Of a stretch of DNA of 64,000 nucleotides, positions 58,747-64,000 are shown piece by piece; positions within the stretch are counted from its first letter, which is position 1, and each line of letters opens with the position of its first letter. The stretch covers positions 2,206,001-2,270,000 of the forward strand of contig NZ_CP049259.1 in assembly GCF_011047315.1 (NCBI RefSeq). The letters are read 5' to 3'. The notes under the pieces were generated by a model. It was not told the DNA's origin and did not search any database. It saw only the letters and a list, made by a program, of their open reading frames with translations. The stretch comes from Altererythrobacter sp. BO-6 (GTDB lineage Bacteria > Pseudomonadota > Alphaproteobacteria > Sphingomonadales > Sphingomonadaceae). A program made the translations under genes and the position numbers.

Positions 58747-61596
58747 ATGACTGGAAGATTCTTGCTCGCAAGCGCTGCTGCATCCGTGATTGCGCTCACC
58801 ACGCCAGCGCTGGCGGATGACCACGCGGGCGCCGCCGCGCCCACGCTGAGCGCGCCGAAGATCGAATATACCCGCTGGGTGCTGGACAACGGGTTGCAGG
58901 TGATCGCGATCCCCGACAATTCGACCGCCAATGTCACCACTTCGCTGTGGTACGAAGTCGGCGCGAAGCACGATCCGGAAGGCCGCTCGGGCTTTTCGCA
59001 TCTGTTCGAGCATATCCTGAGCCGCCAGACGCTCAACATGCCCTACAACATGATCAACAAGCTGACTGAAGATGTCGGCGGGCAGCGCAACGCATCGAAC
59101 TGGGTCGATCGCACCAATTATTTCGAGACGGTGCCGGCAGAGTACCTCGAGACCATGCTGTGGACGCACCGCGAACGGATGGCGTTCCCGGTGGTGGACA
59201 GCGTGGTGTTCGAGAAAGAGCGCGACGTGGTGAAGGAAGAGCTGCGCCAGCGTGTACTCGCACCGCCCTATGGCCGGTTGCAGACCTTCGTGATTACCGA
59301 GAACGCCTATGACGTGCTGCCGATGCGTCGCCCGGGGATCGGCAGCATCGAGGATCTCGATTCGGCCACGCTCGATGATGCGCGGGCCTTCCACCAGGCT
59401 TATTACGGGCCCGACACGGCGACCCTGATCGTGGCAGGCAATTTCGAAATTGGCCGTCTGCGCCAGCTGGTCGATCAATACTTCGCCGATATCCCGCGTC
59501 GCGCCAATCCCATCAGCCTTGATATCGAGGGTGAGGAACCGCAGCGGACGGAGCCGCGCACGGTCAATGCCACCGCGCCCAATGTGCCGTTGCCGGTAGT
59601 TGGCAGCCTGTGGAAGGCGCCGCCCGCCACCCACCCCGATGCCGCAGCGCTTGAAGTCCTCAGCGCGATCCTTGCCCGGGGTAACAACAGCCGCATGTAT
59701 GAGGCTCTTGTCCGCAGCGGGCTGGCGGTCAATGCTTTGCATAACGAACAGATGTTCGAAGATGCCGGGTTCTTGGCCTCTTCCGTGGTCCTGTCGCCCG
59801 CAGCGAGCATTCCGGATGCGCAGGCGGCTCTGGCGCAGGTGATCGACCGCATCCGCACCGAGCCGGTCAGCGCAGCCGAATTGCGCGAGGCCAAGAACGA
59901 GATTTTCTCATCTGCGCTCTCTTCGCGCCAGACCGCCCAGGGCCGGGCTTTCGAACTGGGCGAAGCGCTCGTCTCGACCGGCGATCCCGATGCGGCGGAT
60001 ATTCGCCTCGAACGTATCGCAGCGGTTACCATTGCCGATGTCCAGCGCGTGGCGCAGGCGTGGCTGCGCCCCGATGGCCTCGTCAACATTACCTACCAGG
60101 CGGGTGAGGATAATCCCGCGAGCTATGCGAACCCTGTGCCGCGGCCGCAATATGACACCGTGCCGCCGCCAACCGGCAAGCCGTTGGCGGTCCGTCCGGA
60201 AGCGGAGCGCGAAGCGCCCCCGCCGCCGATTGCCGCGCCCGAAGTTGTGCGCGCCGAGTTCGTCGAGACTCAGCTCGCCAATGGTATTCCGCTGGTCAGC
60301 GCGCAGACCACCAATGTCCCGATCGCCACGATCACACTTTTGTTCCGTGGTGGCAATGCGACCGATCCGGCGGCCAAGGCAGGGTTGGCCGGGCTGGCCG
60401 CGTCGGTCGCTGACAAGGGTACCGCGTCCCGCAGTGCGAGTGAGATCGCCACTGCGCTCGAATCGCTTGGTGCGCGCCTGAACTTCAGCTCCGGTATGGA
60501 CGGCAGCTTTGTCAGCCTCACGGCGCCTACCGCCAATCTCAGGGAAGCCGGGACTGTCCTGGTCGACATACTGCAGAACGCCAGCTTCCCCGAACGGGAG
60601 CTGGAGACTGAACGCAAGCGGCTGCTCGATGGATTAAGCGCCGCGATGAAGGACCCCGGAACGCTGGCAAGCTTTGTCGAAATGCGGGTGATGTATGGCG
60701 ATGCGCCCTATGGCATGGTCGCCAATGCCAGCAGCATTCCGGCGATCACGCGCGACGACCTGATCGCCCATCGCGAGACTTACTGGCATCCGGGCGCGGC
60801 CCGGATCGTGATCAGTGGCGGCTTGTCGTCAGGCGAGGCGGAAGCATTGGCGGGCGGATTGTTCGGTGACTGGACCTCTGACCGCCCCGTTCCGGCGGCG
60901 ATCGACGATGCCGCAGGCGCTGCAAAGGCGCCCCGCACCATCGTGATCGACCTACCGAACGCCGGCCAGGCGGCGGTGCGGGCCAGTGTCCGCGCGCTGG
61001 CGCGCCAGGATGCGGACTATTACGACCTGTGGCTCACCAACACCGTGCTTGGTTCGGGCAGCAATGGTCGCCTGTTTGAAGAAGTGCGCACCAAGCGCGC
61101 GCTCAGCTATGGCGCATATAGCTCGCTCGACACGCGGCGGGACGAAGCGACACTGACCGCACAGGCGCAGACCAAGAACGAAACCGCGGATGAAGTGGCG
61201 GCGGTGTTCCTCGATCAGTTCGCGCTGCTGGGCAAGGAGGCGCTGGACGAGGATGCCTTGCAAAAGCGGCGCCTGTTTCTGGGCGGTGCCCTGGCGCGCA
61301 GCCTGGAAACCAGCGGCGGGTTCAACGGGATCGTTGCCAGCCTGCTGCTCAATGGCCTTCAGCCCAAGGAAGCCTTCGAGGTGGCGCAAAGCCTGGCCAA
61401 TGTCACTCCGGATGATGTCCGCAATGCGGCCGCCAAATATCTCGCGCCGGAGCGGGCCTCGCTGGTGATCGTGGGCGATGCGCAGTATTTCCTCGATGAT
61501 CTCAAGGCCCTGCGCGGGGAGGTGGAAGTGATCCCCTTCAGCGAACTCGACCTTGCCAGCGCGGGTTTGCGCAAACCTCAGGCCGCGGGCGAGTAA
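58747..61596 (+). CDS. M16-family zinc protease (two-domain pitrilysin type)
   Basis: A 949-residue exported protein. The signal peptide is MTGRFLLASAAASVIALTTPALAD. The inverted zinc motif HLFEH is at residues 85-89 (HxxEH), with the further Glu ligand in FEKERDVVKEELRQR. The second half (from about residue 510) is a non-catalytic M16 domain with GIPLVSAQTTNVPIATITLLFRGGNATDPAAKAGLAGL and VLGSGSNGRLFEEVRTKRALSYGAYS. It degrades peptides in the periplasm. A Pro-rich hinge (about 470-500) joins the halves. Confidence 0.93.
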   Translation: MTGRFLLASAAASVIALTTPALADDHAGAAAPTLSAPKIEYTRWVLDNGLQVIAIPDNSTANVTTSLWYEVGAKHDPEGRSGFSHLFEHILSRQTLNMPYNMINKLTEDVGGQRNASNWVDRTNYFETVPAEYLETMLWTHRERMAFPVVDSVVFEKERDVVKEELRQRVLAPPYGRLQTFVITENAYDVLPMRRPGIGSIEDLDSATLDDARAFHQAYYGPDTATLIVAGNFEIGRLRQLVDQYFADIPRRANPISLDIEGEEPQRTEPRTVNATAPNVPLPVVGSLWKAPPATHPDAAALEVLSAILARGNNSRMYEALVRSGLAVNALHNEQMFEDAGFLASSVVLSPAASIPDAQAALAQVIDRIRTEPVSAAELREAKNEIFSSALSSRQTAQGRAFELGEALVSTGDPDAADIRLERIAAVTIADVQRVAQAWLRPDGLVNITYQAGEDNPASYANPVPRPQYDTVPPPTGKPLAVRPEAEREAPPPPIAAPEVVRAEFVETQLANGIPLVSAQTTNVPIATITLLFRGGNATDPAAKAGLAGLAASVADKGTASRSASEIATALESLGARLNFSSGMDGSFVSLTAPTANLREAGTVLVDILQNASFPERELETERKRLLDGLSAAMKDPGTLASFVEMRVMYGDAPYGMVANASSIPAITRDDLIAHRETYWHPGAARIVISGGLSSGEAEALAGGLFGDWTSDRPVPAAIDDAAGAAKAPRTIVIDLPNAGQAAVRASVRALARQDADYYDLWLTNTVLGSGSNGRLFEEVRTKRALSYGAYSSLDTRRDEATLTAQAQTKNETADEVAAVFLDQFALLGKEALDEDALQKRRLFLGGALARSLETSGGFNGIVASLLLNGLQPKEAFEVAQSLANVTPDDVRNAAAKYLAPERASLVIVGDAQYFLDDLKALRGEVEVIPFSELDLASAGLRKPQAAGE

Positions 61597-61603
61597 GCGC
61601 CAA

Positions 61604-63421
61604 CTATTCGGCGGCCTCGGCCTGGCCTTCGCGCTCGGCCGCCTGGCGCGCCCACATATCGGCATAGAGGCCGTCCGCTGCCAGCAGATCGCTGTGGCGG
61701 CCGGCCTCTGCCAGCCTGCCATTTTCCAGCACCAGGATGCGGTCGGCATCGGCGATCGTTGACAGCCGATGGGCGATGGCGATGGTGGTGCGGTTGCGGC
61801 TGACCCGGCGCAGCGTCGCCAATATGTCCTGCTCGGTGCGAGTGTCGAGCGCACTGGTCGCTTCGTCGAGCAGCAGGATCGGCGGGTTCTTGACCAGCGT
61901 GCGCGCGATCGCCACGCGCTGCTTCTCCCCGCCGGACAGTTTGAGCCCCCGCTCGCCCACTTCGGTGGCGAACCCTTGCGGCAGCTGCTCGATGAAAGGC
62001 AGGATCGCGGCGTCGCGCGCTGCGGCAACCACATCCTCCTCGCGCGCGAAGTTGCTACCATAGCCGATATTGTAGCCGATCGTGTCGTTGAACAGCACGC
62101 TGTCCTGCGGGACGATGCCGATCTGCGCGCGCAGGCTTTCCTGCGTGACCGCAGCGATATCCTGACCGTCGATCAGGATGCGCCCGGCTTGCGGATCGTA
62201 GAAACGGAACAGCAGCCGCGCGATCGTGCTCTTGCCCGCGCCTGACGGGCCGACGATCGCGATATGCGCGCCCGCAGGCACTTCGAAGCTGAGATTGTGC
62301 AGGATAGTCCGGTCCGGATCATAGCCGAAAGTGACGTGATCGAAGGTGATATGCGGGCGCCGCGCCACCAGCGCCGGCGCACCCGGCCGGTCGCGCACTT
62401 CGACCGGCGTATCCATCAGTTTGAACATCTCGCCCATGTCGATCAGCCCCTGCCGGATCGAGCGATAGACGAAGCCCAGCATATCAAGCGGGCGAAACAG
62501 TTGCATCAGATAGGTGTTCACGAACACCAGATCGCCCACCGTCAGCTGACCCTTGCTCCAGCCCCACACGGTATAAGCCATCGCACCGGCCATCAGCAGG
62601 TTGGTGATCAGCGCCTGGCTGATGTTGAGGATGCCGAGCGAATTTTCTGACTTGATCGCGGCTTCGGCATAGGCACTGGCGGCCTGGCTGTAGCGCGCTT
62701 CCTCGCGCGCCTCGGCGCCGAAATATTTGACCGTTTCATAATTGAGCAGCGAATCGACCGCGCGGTGCAGCGCCTTGCCGTCAAGCTCGTTCATCTCGCG
62801 CCGCAGCTTGGTGCGCCATTCGGTGATCCAGCGGGTAACGAGGATATAGGTCACGACCGCCAGGCCAGTCGCCAGCACCAGGTCCCATCCGAAATTGAGA
62901 TAGAAGATCACGCCCACCGCGATCAGCTCGATCACGGTCGGCGCGATGTTGAACAGCAGGAAATAGAGCATCGTGTCGATGCTCTTGGTGCCGCGCTCGA
63001 TTACCTTGGTGACTTCGCCGGTGCGGCGGTTCAGGTGGAACCGCAGCGACAGGCGGTGCAGCCGTTCGAACACGTCGCGCGCGAGGTTGAATGTCGCCAT
63101 CTGGCCGACCCGCTCGAAGGCGATGTTGCGCAAATTGTCGAAGGCGACGCCGGTGAAGCGGCCCAGCGCATAAGCCAGTACGAGCGAGAGCGCGACCATC
63201 GCGCTCTCGCTGGCCGGGGTAGCCATTGCATCGACGGCATATTTATAGGCAAAGGGCAGGGCGAGCGTGACCGCCTTGGCCGCCAGCACGAATGCCATCG
63301 CCGCGACGATCCGCCGCCGGAGCGCGGGATTTTCGCGCGGCCAGAGATACGGCAGGAAACGCCGCATGGTGTGCCAGCCGTCTGCTTCGAGCGGCGCAGG
63401 GTCGGAGGTATCGGGCGGCAT
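61604..63421 (-). CDS. ABC exporter, Atm1-like (half-transporter)
   Basis: A 605-residue fused membrane/ATPase protein. The membrane part has six spans, with WHTMRRFLPYLWPRENPALRRRIVAAMAFVLAAKAVTLALPFAYKYAVD and the Atm1-type FHLNRRTGEVTKVIERGTKSIDTMLYFLLFNIAPTVIEL. The ATPase has Walker A GPSGAGKST near residue 395, the signature LSGGEKQR near 500 and Walker B ILLLDEATSALD. Alphaproteobacterial Atm1 relatives export glutathione conjugates or heavy-metal complexes. It converges with the M16 gene. Confidence 0.92.
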   Translation of the reverse strand: MPPDTSDPAPLEADGWHTMRRFLPYLWPRENPALRRRIVAAMAFVLAAKAVTLALPFAYKYAVDAMATPASESAMVALSLVLAYALGRFTGVAFDNLRNIAFERVGQMATFNLARDVFERLHRLSLRFHLNRRTGEVTKVIERGTKSIDTMLYFLLFNIAPTVIELIAVGVIFYLNFGWDLVLATGLAVVTYILVTRWITEWRTKLRREMNELDGKALHRAVDSLLNYETVKYFGAEAREEARYSQAASAYAEAAIKSENSLGILNISQALITNLLMAGAMAYTVWGWSKGQLTVGDLVFVNTYLMQLFRPLDMLGFVYRSIRQGLIDMGEMFKLMDTPVEVRDRPGAPALVARRPHITFDHVTFGYDPDRTILHNLSFEVPAGAHIAIVGPSGAGKSTIARLLFRFYDPQAGRILIDGQDIAAVTQESLRAQIGIVPQDSVLFNDTIGYNIGYGSNFAREEDVVAAARDAAILPFIEQLPQGFATEVGERGLKLSGGEKQRVAIARTLVKNPPILLLDEATSALDTRTEQDILATLRRVSRNRTTIAIAHRLSTIADADRILVLENGRLAEAGRHSDLLAADGLYADMWARQAAEREGQAEAAE

Positions 63422-63493
63422 CAGGGCCCCGATGTGGAGCCAATGCGCGGTTAAGACAAGTGCGCGCCGTCTGACATCGATCGTGCGCCGCAG

Positions 63494-64000
63494 TTAGAGG
63501 CGGGAGGCACCATCGCGAAAGTTCACCTTCTGATATCCGAACTCGTCCGGCACATCGAACAGGATGCGGCGCTTGGAGAAATCGATCGCAATCCGGTCAA
63601 ACATCTTGAGATGCTGCATGCCCAGCGACAGGACCGGCTTGTCCTTCAGGCCCAGCGCTTCGAACGCAGGGGCATCCGCATAGGTGATCGGCACATTGTT
63701 GATCTGCAGCCCGTTGATCTGCATCTTCCGCGCATAGGACAGCTCGCCCATCAGCTTCACGCCATTGACGTCCATCGTCTCGATTTCCTGCGCGCGCCGG
63801 GCGCGGATGCGTTCGCGCAGCGCCAGATTTCCGAGGCTGGTCTGCGCACCGGTATCGACAATCACCGTCGCGCGAACGCCATCAATCACTGCGTCGGTTA
63901 TCAAGAGCTGCCCCAAGCGGCTTTGCGCGCGCACGACGATCTCGTATCCGCCGCTACGGAATTTCTCACTGGCGTCGGCGACGGCGATGGTCTCTTTCCG
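63494..64000 (-). CDS. Partial retropepsin-like aspartic protease
   Basis: The frame is open to the right window edge, so the N-terminus is missing; at least 168 residues are visible. The single active-site motif VIVDTGAQTSLGN near the middle and the later LKMFDRIAIDFSKRRILFDVP fit the bacterial TIGR02281-like/retropepsin family (clan AA). The upstream visible part (ETIAVADASEKFRSGGYEIVVRAQSRLG) continues without a start. The GTG at 63934 is in frame but internal. Confidence 0.78.
   Translation of the reverse strand, partial: RKETIAVADASEKFRSGGYEIVVRAQSRLGQLLITDAVIDGVRATVIVDTGAQTSLGNLALRERIRARRAQEIETMDVNGVKLMGELSYARKMQINGLQINNVPITYADAPAFEALGLKDKPVLSLGMQHLKMFDRIAIDFSKRRILFDVPDEFGYQKVNFRDGASRL

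Noticed and set aside
58180..59742. 520-residue open frame on the minus strand
   Set aside because: Lies opposite the ACT and M16 protease genes, both clearly real; the composition is Arg/His/Gly-rich shadow-like.
60952..62061. 369-residue minus-strand open frame
   Set aside because: Shadow of the M16 protease and an alternative frame of the ABC exporter ATPase domain.

Overview
The window looks like a chromosomal segment of an alphaproteobacterium of the order Sphingomonadales (Novosphingobium/Erythrobacter-like; genus not determinable by eye). The evidence is the core gene set on the right (DUF1134/EipA protein, COQ9, ubiquinol-cytochrome c chaperone, BamE, HslVU, ribE-ribD, FeoAB), large TonB-dependent receptors, and high GC with a sphingomonad codon style.

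Left half (1-33.6 kb): a large catabolic cluster for a hydrophobic, CoA-activated substrate. It holds two cytochromes P450, a rubredoxin, a [2Fe-2S] ferredoxin and its reductase, two acyl-CoA ligases, a type III CoA-transferase, two adjacent acyl-CoA dehydrogenase pairs (heterodimer style), a double-hotdog dehydratase, three enoyl-CoA hydratase-family proteins, two SDR dehydrogenases, a thiolase, a thioesterase, a GST, a nitronate-monooxygenase-type flavoprotein, an APH-family small-molecule kinase, a Tat-exported sulfatase and a TonB receptor. The substrate is not evident. The set fits a terpenoid, steroid side chain or branched alkyl acid better than an aromatic, because no ring-cleavage dioxygenase is present. 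The most striking feature is that at least seven copies (plus one degenerate copy) of an 18-bp palindrome, AAACTTACSNGTTAGTTT, sit in the promoter regions of nearly every operon of this cluster and in front of its only TetR gene (24153-24743). The cluster therefore appears to be one local regulon, and it includes the receptor/sulfatase pair at 29-33 kb.

Middle (27.4-39.6 kb): two nested insertion sequences (an IS5/IS427-type element, with an IS630-type element inserted in its right target duplication) lie between the enoyl-CoA hydratase stop codon and the sulfatase. Then come an aldehyde dehydrogenase, a small membrane protein, a MarR regulator with palindromic sites next to a frameshifted FAD monooxygenase, a gene-poor stretch, and a P4-type tyrosine integrase abutting the 3' end of tRNA-Ser(GCU). 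This suggests that at least part of the left half is, or was, an integrated island with its edge at this tRNA.

Right half (39.6-64 kb): housekeeping genes. These are an EipA-like protein, an aromatic/aspartate aminotransferase (frameshifted), a six-copy 21-bp-period direct repeat, a transmembrane ABC half without ATPase, an ABM monooxygenase, riboflavin synthesis (ribE, ribD), a YgjP-like metallopeptidase, a YcgN-like protein, SCO1, an ankyrin protein, COQ9, feoAB behind a possible Fur site, ssb, a TonB-like protein, a DUF6090-like protein, YceD, the CBP3 chaperone, a BamE-like lipoprotein, hslVU with a sigma-32-like promoter, an ACT protein, an M16 protease, an Atm1-like ABC exporter and a partial retropepsin-like protease.

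Four otherwise intact genes carry one single-base frameshift each (AMP ligase, acyl-CoA dehydrogenase, FAD monooxygenase, aminotransferase). These may be real lesions or sequencing errors. All calls come from reading the sequence and the translations; no database search was run.
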